A stretch of 64,000 nucleotides of DNA from Accumulibacter sp. (GCA_024235695.1 JACKLX010000003.1:124001-188000); one strand, 5' to 3'. Counted from the first letter of the stretch, positions 18,025-27,623 are shown. The notes: generated by a model not told the origin, from the letters alone. Made by a program: numbers and translations.

Positions 18025-19005
18025 ATGAAAGAGAGGACCTTGCTGGTCTTGCGGCACGGGAAATCGGACTGGACGACCGGCGAAGACGATTACGATCGGC
18101 CCCTGGTCAGCCGTGGTCGTCTGGGTAGCCGGAAGATGGGGGCCTGGATCAGGAGCACGAAGCGGCTTCCCGATCTGGTGTTGAGCTCGCCGGCCGAGCG
18201 TGCACGTCAAACGACCGAGGCGGCGTGCCGGGCGATGGGTCTGCCGTTGAAGAAGGTGCGCTGGGACGAGCGGATCTATGCGGCGCCGCTGGAGTTCCTG
18301 CTGGCGGCGCTGGCCGACTGCCCGAAAGGCGCTCGCCGAGTGCTGCTGGTCGGCCACAACCCCGGTCTGGAATACCTGATCGAGTATCTCGCCGACGGCG
18401 GCGTCGAGACGCCGGCCGACGGCAAGATCCTGCCGACGTCGGCATTGGCCGAGCTGACGGTGCTTGATGACTGGGCCAAGCTGGGGCGCGGCTGCGCCAG
18501 CCTGGTGTCGGTGATCCGACCGGGCGAGGTGCCCGACGATCTGGCGATGGCGGACGAGGATCCCGTCGAAGAAGTCGATGGCGGTCCTGTCCCGGACTAC
18601 TTCTATACGCAATCGGCGGTCTTGCCCTATCGTCGGTTCGACGGCGCGCTGCAGATCATGGTCATCGCCTCGCGCAAGGGCACGCGCTGGGTGATTCCCA
18701 AGGGTGTCAAGGAGCCCGACCTGTCCTTGCGGGATTCCGCGAGCAAGGAGGCACTTGAGGAAGCCGGCATCCGCGGGCGACTCGACGAGCAGCCGATCGG
18801 CCATTACGAGTACGCCAAGTGGGGCGGGGTGTGCACGGTTGCGGTGTTTCCGATGGAGGTCAGCGAGAGCGTTCCGGAGGAGGAATGGGAGGAGAGCCAC
18901 CGCGAACGGCGGTGGCTCGCACCCCGGAAGGCCCGGCGCCTGCTGGACGAATCAGCGCTTGGCAAGCTGGTCGACAAGCTGGCCAGGAAACTCGCGAAAC
19001 GCTGA
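18025..19005 (+). CDS. SixA-like histidine phosphatase fused to NUDIX hydrolase
   Basis: A 326-residue two-domain protein; the ATG at 18025 follows a strong AGGAGG-like site. Residues about 4-165 are a histidine-phosphatase domain with RHGKSDW (His11) and the second catalytic histidine in LLVGHNPGLEYL (His111), closest to SixA phosphohistidine phosphatases. Residues about 190-326 are a NUDIX domain with a box from G227 to I249 ending in KEALEEAGI; glutamates of the EExG core are kept, but the first E and the R of the consensus are L and K. Mycobacterial MutT1 joins the same two domains in the opposite order. The substrate is unknown: diadenosine polyphosphates, inositol-type pyrophosphates or oxidised nucleotides are candidates. 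Confidence 0.9.
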   Translation: MKERTLLVLRHGKSDWTTGEDDYDRPLVSRGRLGSRKMGAWIRSTKRLPDLVLSSPAERARQTTEAACRAMGLPLKKVRWDERIYAAPLEFLLAALADCPKGARRVLLVGHNPGLEYLIEYLADGGVETPADGKILPTSALAELTVLDDWAKLGRGCASLVSVIRPGEVPDDLAMADEDPVEEVDGGPVPDYFYTQSAVLPYRRFDGALQIMVIASRKGTRWVIPKGVKEPDLSLRDSASKEALEEAGIRGRLDEQPIGHYEYAKWGGVCTVAVFPMEVSESVPEEEWEESHRERRWLAPRKARRLLDESALGKLVDKLARKLAKR

Positions 19006-19023
19006 GTGGTGAATGGCGAGTTC

Positions 19024-19050
19024 GCCGGCGGTGCCCGATCCGCCGCCGGC
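19024..19050. terminator. Inverted repeat between convergent genes
   Basis: GCCGGCGG (19024-19031) pairs with CCGCCGGC (19043-19050) around an 11-base loop, between the ends of the phosphatase/NUDIX gene and serA. There is no U-tract. It could stop transcription from both sides. Confidence 0.45.
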
Positions 19051-19067
19051 GGGCCGCGATCGGTGGC

Positions 19068-20240
19068 TCAGATCACCCGCACGCGGATCACGTGCTCGAC
19101 CGCGCGGATGGCGTCGATCACCTCGGCGCACGGCAGCTTATCGACGTCGACGATGTTGAAAGCCAGTTCGGCGCGGCTCTTGTTCATCATGTCGACGACG
19201 TTGACCTTGTTGTCGGCGAGGACCGAAAGGACATGGCCGAGAACCCCGGAAACGTTGTCGTTGGCGAAGGTGATCCGCGACGTGCCCGGGCTACGTTCCA
19301 TGGCCAGTGTCGGGAAGTTGACCGAATTGACGATGTTGCCATTTTCCAGGTAGCCAATCAGCTGATCGGCCGCCATCACCGCGCAGTTTTCCTCGGATTC
19401 CTCGGTGCTGGCGCCGATGTGCGGCATGGCGATGATTTTCTCGTGCCCGAGCAACGAGGGCTCCGGGAAGTCGCAGACGTACTTGCCTAGCCTGCCGGCC
19501 GCCAGACTGTCGAGCACGGCTGCCGCGTCGACGATGGCGTCGCGCGCGAAGTTGAGCAGGACGGCACCGGGCTTGATCACGGCCAGCGCGTCGGCGTTGA
19601 TCATGTGTCGTGTCGCCTCGATCGACGGCACGTGCAGCGAGACGTAGTCGGAGCGCGCGAGCAGCGCCTGCAGGTTCTCCATTCGGCTGACCTCGTTCGA
19701 CAGGCGCCAGGCGGCATCGATCGACAATACCGGGTCGAAGCCGACGACCTTCATGCCCATCGCCAGCGCCATTTCGGCGACCATCGAGCCGATTGCGCCG
19801 AGGCCGACGATGCCCAGCGTCTTGCCACGGATCTCGTTGCCGGCGAAGCGGGATTTTTCCTTTTCAACGCGCGGCGACATCTCGGCCGGGTCCTTGAGGT
19901 CGGTCAGCGACTGCACGAAGTTCATGCTGGCAACGATTCCGCGCGCGCTCAGCAACATTCCTGCCATTACCAGTTCCTTGACCGCGTTGGCATTGGCCCC
20001 GGGGGTGTTGAAGACGACGATGCCCTGCCTGCCGTACTCCGCAACCGGAACATTGTTGACGCCGGCGCCGGCACGGGCGACGGCCAGCAGCGAAGCGGGT
20101 ACCTCGATGCCTTGCAGCTTCTGGCTGCGTAGGAGGAAGGCATCCGGGTGCGCGATGTCGCTGCCGACTTCATAGGATTGACGGGGGAAACGATCGAGGC
20201 CGGCGACGGCGATCTGGTTGTAGGTTCTCACCTTGTACAT
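19068..20240 (-). CDS. serA: D-3-phosphoglycerate dehydrogenase
   Basis: A 390-residue NAD-dependent enzyme that oxidises 3-phosphoglycerate to phosphohydroxypyruvate, the first step of serine synthesis. The start is ATG 20240 (MYKVRTYNQIAVAGLDRF); the open frame upstream has no family sequence. The nucleotide-binding domain has LGIVGLGAIGSMVAEMAL. The catalytic histidine region is MPHIGASTEESEENCA. A C-terminal ACT domain (about residues 320-390) suggests allosteric control, possibly by serine. It lies 94 bp downstream of serC on the same strand, so both serine-pathway genes are probably co-transcribed. Confidence 0.94.
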   Translation of the reverse strand: MYKVRTYNQIAVAGLDRFPRQSYEVGSDIAHPDAFLLRSQKLQGIEVPASLLAVARAGAGVNNVPVAEYGRQGIVVFNTPGANANAVKELVMAGMLLSARGIVASMNFVQSLTDLKDPAEMSPRVEKEKSRFAGNEIRGKTLGIVGLGAIGSMVAEMALAMGMKVVGFDPVLSIDAAWRLSNEVSRMENLQALLARSDYVSLHVPSIEATRHMINADALAVIKPGAVLLNFARDAIVDAAAVLDSLAAGRLGKYVCDFPEPSLLGHEKIIAMPHIGASTEESEENCAVMAADQLIGYLENGNIVNSVNFPTLAMERSPGTSRITFANDNVSGVLGHVLSVLADNKVNVVDMMNKSRAELAFNIVDVDKLPCAEVIDAIRAVEHVIRVRVI

Positions 20241-20334
20241 GGGGATTTCGCTCAAGTAGGGGTTGTAATGACCATCTGCGGTTTGCCTGCCGTGAACCTC
20301 GCCGGCGCGACTAACGAATGTCGGTTCGAACCGA

Positions 20335-21450
20335 TCAGCCAGCGACCTGCGCATGGGCCCAGGCCAGCCAGGGCATCAGCGCCTGCAGGTCGGCAGTTTC
20401 GACGGTGGCGCCGCACCAGATGCGGATGCCGGCCGGCGCATCCTTGTACGAGCCGATGTCGAAGGCGACGCCCTCGCTGTCGAGCAGTTTGACGAGCTTC
20501 TTGACCTGCTCGGCGTCGAGTTCGAGGCTGAGGCAGACACTGGTATTCGAACGCGTCGCGGGGTCCCGGGCGAGGAAAGAGATCCAGTCATTGGCGGCAA
20601 CGAAGTCGGCGATTACCGCCAGGTTGGCTTCGCTGCGGGCAATCGCCGCGGTGACGCCGCCGATACTGTCGATCCACTGCAAGGCGTCGAGATAGTCGGC
20701 GACGCACAACATCGAAGGCGTGTTGATCGTTTCGCCGCGAAAAATCCCTTCGATCAGCTTGCCACCCGAGGTCAGCCGGAAAACCTTGGGCATCGGCCAT
20801 GGCGGGCTGTAGCTCTCGAGGCGCGCGACGGCGCGCGGGCCAAGGATCAGCATGCCGTGGGCGCCTTCGCCGCCGAGCACCTTCTGCCAGGAAAAGGTGA
20901 TGACGTCGAGCTTTTCCCAGGGCAGTTGCATGGCGAACACCGCCGAGGTCGCGTCGCAGATGGTCAGGCCGGCGCGATCGTCCGGGATCCAGTCGCCGTT
21001 GGGAACCTTGACGCCGGAGGTGGTGCCGTTCCAGGTGAACACCACGTCGTTGGCGAAGTTGACCTGCGACAGGTCCACGATCTCGCCGTAGTCGGCCTTG
21101 CGGGTGGTAACGTCGGCAAGCTTCAGTTGCTTGACGACGTCGGTGACCCAACCGGAACCGAAGGACTCCCACGCCAGCACGTCAACGCCACGTGCGCCAA
21201 GCAGCGACCACAGCGCCATTTCCACGGCGCCGGTGTCCGATCCCGGCACGATGCCGACCCGGTAGCCGGCGGGCAGACCGAGCACGCGGGCGGTCTCGGC
21301 GCAGGCCTGTGCCAGTACCTTCTTGCCCAGCGCCGAGCGGTGCGAGCGGCCCAGGGTGTCGAGTCGCAGGGCGCTGACGTCGTAGCCGGGGCGTTTGCTG
21401 CATGGCCCCGAGGAGAAATTGGCGTTCTTCGGTTTTTCTGTGGCTTGCAT
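20335..21450 (-). CDS. serC: Phosphoserine aminotransferase (alpha-proteobacterial/archaeal type)
   Basis: A 371-residue class V PLP aminotransferase converting phosphohydroxypyruvate to phosphoserine. The ATG at 21450 begins [23 protein letters not shown], the expected N-terminus. The PLP lysine lies in the stretch [16 protein letters not shown]. The sequence resembles the Methanosarcina/Rhizobium-type SerC rather than the enterobacterial type, seen in [19 protein letters not shown]. It precedes serA in the same direction. Upstream on the same strand a TACAAT (21535-21530) is a possible -10 element. Confidence 0.92.
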   Translation of the reverse strand: MQATEKPKNANFSSGPCSKRPGYDVSALRLDTLGRSHRSALGKKVLAQACAETARVLGLPAGYRVGIVPGSDTGAVEMALWSLLGARGVDVLAWESFGSGWVTDVVKQLKLADVTTRKADYGEIVDLSQVNFANDVVFTWNGTTSGVKVPNGDWIPDDRAGLTICDATSAVFAMQLPWEKLDVITFSWQKVLGGEGAHGMLILGPRAVARLESYSPPWPMPKVFRLTSGGKLIEGIFRGETINTPSMLCVADYLDALQWIDSIGGVTAAIARSEANLAVIADFVAANDWISFLARDPATRSNTSVCLSLELDAEQVKKLVKLLDSEGVAFDIGSYKDAPAGIRIWCGATVETADLQALMPWLAWAHAQVAG

Positions 21451-22117
21451 GATGGCCTCTGTCTCGGAGAAAAAAGCGCGTGATGCCGCCGTCGCGAAGC
21501 AGGACTGGCGGTCATCGAACAAGGATGGGATTGTAACAGAGTGCGTTTTCGCGGGCAGCAGGCCGGATGGGCAGAAAGACAGTTGTGGTCGCTCGCCGGC
21601 GGCGCCTGAAGCGGTGCTCGATGACTGCCTCAAGACGTCGTAATGTGCTTGAACCAACCAGCGGCAATGCTACCAAGTAACACGAAGTATGAACGCTAAT
21701 AAACGGATATATGGATAGATATTGAACAAAGTGCCCCTGGCATTGCACCCCGTGCCAGCGGCCGCAGGCGTTTGCCATGGATTGCGCAGGCCTAAAGTTC
21801 GCCGCGCGGGTGCCGTTAGCCAGTCGGTGGCCGCAGAGCGGTCGTCGGGCGTGTCGAAACTGGCCGTCGCGCCGCGGCCGGCGATTGCCGAATGATGACA
21901 GAGCTCGCGGGCAGGCAAGCGCCGGTCGGTTCATGGAGCGTCACGAGATGTTTTTCATCAAGCGGGGGATAAAGACGGCGAGTCGGACTGCGACTCGCGC
22001 GCGCCCGGCGGGTCCCTGCACCGCCGGCAGCGGCCGCGCGGCCGTTGCTGCGTGGCCGCGCGTCGGGCGTGCGGCCGGTTGCCGCCGCGGGCTGCACTTT
22101 CGACGGGCATTCCGGCG
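21451..22117. other. 667-bp intergenic region with an AT-rich island
   Basis: This stretch between divergent serC and the REC-PAS-kinase gene holds no protein I can support. An AT-rich island at about 21668-21730 contrasts with the GC-rich surroundings and probably contains promoter or regulator-binding sequence. Short open frames on both strands, including one on the plus strand that ends in an ATGA overlap with the downstream start, encode Arg/Ala-rich low-complexity sequence without family resemblance. Confidence 0.6.
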
Positions 22118-23758
22118 ATGATCGACACCATCGACGATCCCGATCTGTTGGCGGGTCTGTCGGCCAGCAAGGCCGGCACGGCAAGTCGCTCCCCACCCGG
22201 TTCGAGCGCCTGGACGGTATTGCTGGTCGACGACGAGGCCGACGTTCGTGCGGTGCTCCGTCTGGCGCTGCAGGACATGCTGGTCGAGGGCAGCGGCCTG
22301 CGGCTCCTCGAGGCGTCGTCGGCCAGGGAAGCGCGTGCCATGCTCGCCGCCAATGCCGATGTCGCCCTGATCCTGCTCGACGTGGTGATGGAGTCCGATC
22401 GGGCAGGGCTCGAGCTGGTACGCCACATCCGGGAGCAGCTCGGCAACCGCAGCGTGCAGATCGTCCTGGTCACCGGACAGCCGGGTTACGCGCCCCAGCG
22501 CGAAGTGGTCAGCGCCTACCAGATCAACGGCTACTGGCTCAAGTCGGAACTCAGCGCCGACCGTATCCACCTTACCGTGTGCTCGGCGATTCGCAGCTAT
22601 CGATTGATGCGCGAGCACGAAATCCTGCAGCGCGACCTGCAAGGGAAGGTGCGGCAACTCGATGACACGCTGCGCGTGCTGCGTGACAGCGAGACCAACC
22701 TGATCCGCGCGCAGTCGGTGGCGAAGGTCGGCAGCTGGACCTTCGAACTGGCTACCGACGAGATACGACTGTCGGCCGAGACCCGCCGCATCTTCGGCCT
22801 GGCGGCAGGGACGGTCGGCAGTTACGAGGGCTACCTGGCGCGCGTTTTCCCGGATGACCGGGCCTCACTGGAGCAGGCATGGCAAGCCGCACTGGCCAGT
22901 GGCGAGCCATTCGAGCACGAGCATCGAATCATGCTCGGGCGCAGCCTGCGCCACGTCCGCCAGCAGGCGGATCTGACCCGGGGTGCCGACGGCCGGCCAC
23001 TGCGCTGTGTCGGCACGACGCAGGACATTACCGAGCGCAAACAGGCGGAGGAGGAGCTCAGGCGCTCGAACGCCGAGCTCGAACAGTTCAGCTACGCCGT
23101 TTCGCACGATCTGCGTCAGCCGCTGCGGATGATCTCGAGCTACCTGCAACTGCTCGGTATCAGCCTCGGCGAGCAGCTCGACGACGAGCAACGTGAGCAT
23201 TTCAGGTTCGCCACCGACGGCGCCAGGCGCCTCGACCGGATGCTCGTGGCCTTGCTCGAGTACTCGCGGGTCGGCCGCATGGGCGAGCCACCGACCTGGG
23301 TCGACACCCGCGCGATCGTCGACGAGGCGCTGCTCTACCTGCAACCGGCGATTGCCGAGGCGCAGGCCCGGGTCAGCGTGCGTGGCCGCTGGCCGCGCGC
23401 CCTGCTGCGTGCCGACGAGATGCTGCGCCTGATCCAGAACCTGATCGGCAATGCCACCAAGTTCCGGGTTGCCGGGCGGCGGCCGGAGATCCGGGTGTCG
23501 AGCAGGATTGCGGCCGGGACGTGGTTCCTGACCGTGGCCGACAACGGCCTGGGAATCGCTCCGGCACAGTTTGGCCGGCTGTTTCAGGTCTTCCAGCGCC
23601 TGCAGAGTCGCGCCAGCTATGAAGGCAGCGGCGTTGGTCTGGCACTTTGCCGCAAGATTGCCGAGCATCACGATGGCCGGATATGGGTCGAGTCCGACGG
23701 CGAGGGGCAGGGCAGCCGTTTCTGCGTGTCACTGCCGCTGGCTCGGGAGGAGGTATGA
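22118..23758 (+). CDS. Hybrid REC-PAS-histidine kinase
   Basis: A 546-residue cytoplasmic signalling protein starting at ATG 22118. Residues about 32-155 are a receiver domain with the phospho-acceptor D88 in LILLDVV and acidic pair VDDE. A PAS domain at about 205-310 (VAKVGSWTFELATDEIRLS, then TTQDITERKQ) is followed by a HisKA region with FSYAVSHDLRQPLRMI and an HATPase with NLIGNATKFR, VADNGLGI and GSGVGLALCRKI. No membrane segment is visible. The stop overlaps the next kinase gene (ATGA), so both are translated together. The N-terminal receiver suggests it is itself a phosphorelay target. Confidence 0.92.
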   Translation: MIDTIDDPDLLAGLSASKAGTASRSPPGSSAWTVLLVDDEADVRAVLRLALQDMLVEGSGLRLLEASSAREARAMLAANADVALILLDVVMESDRAGLELVRHIREQLGNRSVQIVLVTGQPGYAPQREVVSAYQINGYWLKSELSADRIHLTVCSAIRSYRLMREHEILQRDLQGKVRQLDDTLRVLRDSETNLIRAQSVAKVGSWTFELATDEIRLSAETRRIFGLAAGTVGSYEGYLARVFPDDRASLEQAWQAALASGEPFEHEHRIMLGRSLRHVRQQADLTRGADGRPLRCVGTTQDITERKQAEEELRRSNAELEQFSYAVSHDLRQPLRMISSYLQLLGISLGEQLDDEQREHFRFATDGARRLDRMLVALLEYSRVGRMGEPPTWVDTRAIVDEALLYLQPAIAEAQARVSVRGRWPRALLRADEMLRLIQNLIGNATKFRVAGRRPEIRVSSRIAAGTWFLTVADNGLGIAPAQFGRLFQVFQRLQSRASYEGSGVGLALCRKIAEHHDGRIWVESDGEGQGSRFCVSLPLAREEV

Positions 23759-25413
23759 CGGCGCGCGCCAGTTCGCCGCTGGCCGCTGGCCGTGCGCTCT
23801 CGCCGGCGACCGACGGCCAGGGCCCACTGCCCTGGCGACCGGCGTCCGCGGCGGTGCTGGTTTTTTTCGTCGCTGCGGCGCTGGCCACCGGGCTGATCTG
23901 GCATGACCACGACGATCGCCAGCGCGAGGCGCGCGAGCTGGCCGGCGATCTCGTGGCAGAGCGCATGTACGCCATACAGGGCAGCATCGATCGGGCGCTG
24001 TCGCCGACCTACGCGCTGCTGGCAATGCTGCAGCAGGGCAGCGGAACGATCGCCCGCTTCGAGGCGACGGCCGGTCAACTGCTCCGTTACCAGGCTGGCG
24101 TCGCGGCGTTGCAACTGGCGCCGGGCGGCGTCGTTCGACAGGTAGCGCCGTTGAACGGCAAGGAGCAGGTGATGGGTCGCGATTTGCGTGCCGATCCGGC
24201 GGCGCAGCGCGCCGCGCTGCTGGCTCGTGACAGCGGGCAAATGACGCTCACGGCACCGTTCCGGCGGTCCGAGGGCGGTATCGCAGTGGCCGGCTTGCTA
24301 CCGGTATTTCTCGACGACGGCGACGGTCGGCAGGCGTTCTGGGGCTTCGCCATCGCCTTGATCGCCCTTCCCGAGGCGCTGGCGCCGGCCAGGCTGGCCG
24401 AGCTGGTGGCGCGTGGTTACGCCTACCAGCTGTCGCTGTTGCCTGCCGGCAGCGACCAGAGCCTGCTCATCGACGCTTCTCCCAAGCTCCTCCCGGTGGA
24501 ACCGGTCGAGCGGCATCTGCAGGTCGCGAACGCCACCTGGACCTTGCGCATCGCGCCGGCGCCGGGCTGGATCGACCTTGCCGGTCTGTCGTGGAAGGCT
24601 GGCGTGGCGCTGCTGTTGTGCCTGCTGCTCGCCTGGCAGGCCGCATCGCAGGCGCAACTGCTCGCCCGGGCCCGGACGCACGAACGCGACCTCGAACGGC
24701 GGGTGGCGCAGAGGACGGCCGACTTGCAGCGCTTTGCCGAAATAAGCGCGCATCACCTGCGCGAGCCGGCGCGCCTCGTCGCCAGTTACGCCGGCCATCT
24801 GCGCGCCCGCCTGGCTGGACGGGTGGACGACGATGAAGTCCAGCTGTCGCTGGACTTCATCGGTCAGCAGGCCGGCAAGCTGCAGAACCTGCTGCGTGAC
24901 ATCGAACTCTACATGGCGGCCGATCAGGCACCTGGTGCGCTGGCGCCGTGCGACGTCGACAAGACGCTTGGCGAGGTCCTGGCGATGCTCGCCGAGCCGC
25001 TCGCCGAGGCCGATGCCCGGCTGGCCGTAGGTCGCCTGCCTGGCGCCCTGATCGATGCGCCGCGCCTGGCCAGCATTTTCCGGATCACGCTCGACAACGC
25101 CCTGCGTCATGGTCGAGGCGAGCGGCCGTTGCGGCTGGAGATCGCTGGCGAGCGGCACGGGGAACGCGTACGCTACCGGATCTGCGACAACGGTCCGGGC
25201 GTCGAGGCGGTCTATCGCCAGCGGGTATTCCGCCTGTTCGAGCGGCTGTCTTCGACTGGCGAAGGTACCGGCGTCGGCCTGGCTATCCTGCGCCGTATCG
25301 CCGAAAGCGTGGGCGGTCGCGCCTGGCTGGAAGAGAGTGCCGGCGGTGGCTGCTGCGTGCTCCTTGACTTGCCGGCCGCCGAGCAGCAACGGCCCGCCGA
25401 GCGATGCCGCTGA
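23755..25413 (+). CDS. Membrane sensor histidine kinase, CHASE-like periplasmic domain
   Basis: A 552-residue kinase. One hydrophobic segment at about 30-50 and another at about 275-298 enclose a periplasmic domain of roughly 225 residues resembling CHASE sensors (RMYAIQGSIDRALSPTYAL near its start). The kinase core has a divergent H-box AHHLREPARLVASYAG, an N-box ITLDNALRHG, and G-boxes CDNGPGVEAVY and GEGTGVGLAILRRI. The start at 23755 overlaps the previous stop, and the small response regulator follows after 10 bp. The most likely output is phosphotransfer to that regulator. Confidence 0.9.
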   Translation: MTARASSPLAAGRALSPATDGQGPLPWRPASAAVLVFFVAAALATGLIWHDHDDRQREARELAGDLVAERMYAIQGSIDRALSPTYALLAMLQQGSGTIARFEATAGQLLRYQAGVAALQLAPGGVVRQVAPLNGKEQVMGRDLRADPAAQRAALLARDSGQMTLTAPFRRSEGGIAVAGLLPVFLDDGDGRQAFWGFAIALIALPEALAPARLAELVARGYAYQLSLLPAGSDQSLLIDASPKLLPVEPVERHLQVANATWTLRIAPAPGWIDLAGLSWKAGVALLLCLLLAWQAASQAQLLARARTHERDLERRVAQRTADLQRFAEISAHHLREPARLVASYAGHLRARLAGRVDDDEVQLSLDFIGQQAGKLQNLLRDIELYMAADQAPGALAPCDVDKTLGEVLAMLAEPLAEADARLAVGRLPGALIDAPRLASIFRITLDNALRHGRGERPLRLEIAGERHGERVRYRICDNGPGVEAVYRQRVFRLFERLSSTGEGTGVGLAILRRIAESVGGRAWLEESAGGGCCVLLDLPAAEQQRPAERCR

Positions 25414-25423
25414 GGCGCGTGCG

Positions 25424-25888
25424 ATGACCGCAACGGTGGCCATGGGCAAAGGTCCGCGACCCTTCGTGGTCCTCCTGGCCGAGGACGAGCCGGCCGACGC
25501 CCATCTCGTGAAACTGGCGCTGAACGGCGGCGAGGATGCGCTCGCGACCGACGTGCACCATCTCGTCGATGGCCGCGAGGCGCTCGAATACCTGCGACGG
25601 CAGGGTGAGCGTTTCGCCACCGCGGTGCGTCCCGATCTGATTCTGCTCGATCTCAACATGCCGCGAATGGACGGCCGGGAGTTCCTGCTGGCGATCAAGC
25701 AGGATCCGGCGCTGCGTGATATCCCGGTGGTCGTTCTGAGCACTTCCGAGGTCGATCGCGACCGCCGCGAGACCGATCGTCTCGGGGCGGCCGGCTACAT
25801 CGCCAAGCCGCTCGACGTCGCGCAATTCATTACCGAGATTCGTCGCTTGATCGGTTACTGGATGGCCCTTGCGAGGCGGTCTGGATAG
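25424..25888 (+). CDS. Single-domain response regulator (Rcp1-like)
   Basis: A 154-residue receiver-only protein. The acidic pair is in LLAEDEPADAHL, the phospho-acceptor is D76 in LILLDLNMPRMDG, and the conserved lysine is in AAGYIAKPLDV. The length and the LNMPRMDGREFL motif are typical of Rcp1-type regulators that accept phosphate from phytochrome-like kinases. No DNA-binding or enzymatic output domain follows, so it probably relays phosphate or acts by protein contact. The ATG at 25424 lies 10 bp after the kinase stop. Confidence 0.9.
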   Translation: MTATVAMGKGPRPFVVLLAEDEPADAHLVKLALNGGEDALATDVHHLVDGREALEYLRRQGERFATAVRPDLILLDLNMPRMDGREFLLAIKQDPALRDIPVVVLSTSEVDRDRRETDRLGAAGYIAKPLDVAQFITEIRRLIGYWMALARRSG

Positions 25889-25890
25889 CG

Positions 25891-26304
25891 ATGAGCGAAA
25901 TCGACCAGGGACCGCGGCGCGCGCCCGCCCGGCCGATCGAAGTGGCGGCCAGCGCTCCCTGGCGGCGCCAGTCGCGCTGGCTCGATGGCGGCGGTTTGCG
26001 GCGAACCGGCAACGGTGGCAAGCGGCCGCTACGGCGGGCATTCTGGCGGCGTCATGGTGCAAACGAGCCAAATTGCCCGACAATGGCCGTTGCAGCACGC
26101 GCCGACGGCAGCGCGTGCATGCGGGCGGCGTGGCAGGCCGGCGGTGGCACGGGTCGGAGCAGCCGGAACGGTCACAGCGGCGGCAGCGCGGCCGGCGCTT
26201 TCGAGGTTCGGCTCGGATCGATCATCCGGGCCTGCGGGACGATCGGGCGGCAGTGCTCGCTGGTCGGCTGCCGGTGGCTGGGGCAACAGGAGGGCAGGGT
26301 ATGA
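25891..26304 (+). CDS. Possible small cistron filling an operon gap (unrecognised)
   Basis: A 137-codon open frame begins with ATG 2 bp after the response regulator stop and ends in an ATGA overlap with the next gene, exactly as a coupled operon member would. The product (MSEIDQGPRRAPARP at the start) is Arg/Gly/Ala-rich, has several Cys, and has no domain I recognise. The first 30 or so codons show the third-position GC bias of real genes; the remainder does so less clearly, and the other two frames are also open for long stretches. It may be a real lineage-specific protein, a decayed gene, or a GC-rich chance frame. Confidence 0.3.
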   Translation: MSEIDQGPRRAPARPIEVAASAPWRRQSRWLDGGGLRRTGNGGKRPLRRAFWRRHGANEPNCPTMAVAARADGSACMRAAWQAGGGTGRSSRNGHSGGSAAGAFEVRLGSIIRACGTIGRQCSLVGCRWLGQQEGRV

Positions 26305-27623
26305 GCAGGACGACCGGACGGCGGATTTCGATTCTGGTGGTCGAGGACGACCCCGGCGATCTGGGTTTGATCCGGACCAATGTCCGACTCGCGGGTCTGC
26401 GACAGATCGGCGACAAGGACCCCGTCGTCTGGGCCTCGTCGCTCGCCGACGGCATTGCCGCCGTCGCCGCCAGCAGGCCGGATGTGGTGTTGCTCGATCT
26501 GTCACTGCCCGATTCGGCGGGTCTCGCCACGGTCGAAACGATGCGCGCCGCCGCGCCCGACGTGCCGATCATCGTGCTCACCGGTCAGGACGACCATCAG
26601 CTCGCCGAGGCGGCATTGCAGGCGGGTGCGCAGGATTATCTGGTCAAGGACCAGTTGTTTCAACACGATGCGCTCGGACGGGCGATACGGCACGCGCTGG
26701 TGCGCCAGCGGCTCGAATCGCGGCTGCGTCTGTTCGAGGCGGCACTCAGTTCGGTGGCCAACGGCATCGTCATCACCGACGTCAGTTCGGCGATCGAGTG
26801 GGCCAACCCGGCGTTCACCCGGATTACCGGCTTTGAACTGGCGGAGGCGATCGGCCGCAACCCGGGCGAAATCCTGAATTCGGGGAAGCAGGACGCGCGT
26901 TTCTACGAAGCGATGTGGCAGACCATTCTCGCTGGCCAGATCTGGAGCGGCGAACTGGTCAACCGGCGCAAGGACGGCAGCCTCTTCGACGAAGCGCTGA
27001 CCATCTCGCCGGTGACCGGCAGCGACGGCAGGATCCAGCACTTCGTCGCGATCAAGCAGGATATTTCCGAACGCAAGGCGATCGAGGAGCGTGTCCAGCA
27101 TCTCGCCCACCATGATCAGCTGACCGACCTGCCCAATCGCATCCTGCTCACCGACCGCTTGTTCCAGTCACTCGCGCAGGCGCGTCGCGAACGCGGCACG
27201 CTGGCCGTGATGTTTCTCGATCTCGACAATTTCAAGCCGGTGAACGATACGCTGGGTCATGACGTTGGCGACTTGCTGCTCAAGGAGGTGGCGCTGCGCC
27301 TGCGGGCGTGTGCGCCGAGGGATTCGGACACGGTTGCCCGGCTCGGCGGCGACGAGTTCGTGATTCTGCTGGCGCAGATCGACAAGGCCGGCGACGCGGT
27401 GGTGGTGGCTGCCAAGGTACTGGCGGCGATCGGTCGGCCGTTCGCCATCGGGCCACACCGGATCGAGATCTCGACCAGCATCGGCATCGCCGTCTATCCG
27501 CAGCACGGTGAGGACGTCAACCGCTTGCTGAAGAACGCCGATACCGCCATGTATCACGCCAAGAAGGCCGGACGTGGCTGCTACCGCTTCTTCCGGGAAC
27601 TGGCCGAAACGGCCGATGCCTAG
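26301..27623 (+). CDS. Response regulator diguanylate cyclase (REC-PAS-GGDEF)
   Basis: A 440-residue protein; ATG at 26301 has an AGGAGGGC site upstream. Residues about 8-130 are a receiver domain with D66 in VVLLDLSLPDSAG and the lysine in AQDYLVKDQL. A PAS domain with PAC (about 150-270) contains NGIVITDVSSAIEWANPAF. The GGDEF domain (about 275-435) has NDTLGHDVGDLLL and an intact GGDEF site with RDSD as the RxxD inhibitory site five residues upstream. It should make c-di-GMP when phosphorylated, plausibly by one of the two kinases encoded just upstream. Confidence 0.93.
   Translation: MSRTTGRRISILVVEDDPGDLGLIRTNVRLAGLRQIGDKDPVVWASSLADGIAAVAASRPDVVLLDLSLPDSAGLATVETMRAAAPDVPIIVLTGQDDHQLAEAALQAGAQDYLVKDQLFQHDALGRAIRHALVRQRLESRLRLFEAALSSVANGIVITDVSSAIEWANPAFTRITGFELAEAIGRNPGEILNSGKQDARFYEAMWQTILAGQIWSGELVNRRKDGSLFDEALTISPVTGSDGRIQHFVAIKQDISERKAIEERVQHLAHHDQLTDLPNRILLTDRLFQSLAQARRERGTLAVMFLDLDNFKPVNDTLGHDVGDLLLKEVALRLRACAPRDSDTVARLGGDEFVILLAQIDKAGDAVVVAAKVLAAIGRPFAIGPHRIEISTSIGIAVYPQHGEDVNRLLKNADTAMYHAKKAGRGCYRFFRELAETADA

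Noticed and set aside
21777-22121. A plus-strand open frame ending in an ATGA overlap with the REC-PAS-kinase start
   Set aside because: The product is Arg/Ala-rich without domains, there is no ribosome-binding site at its start, and it runs through a likely promoter region.
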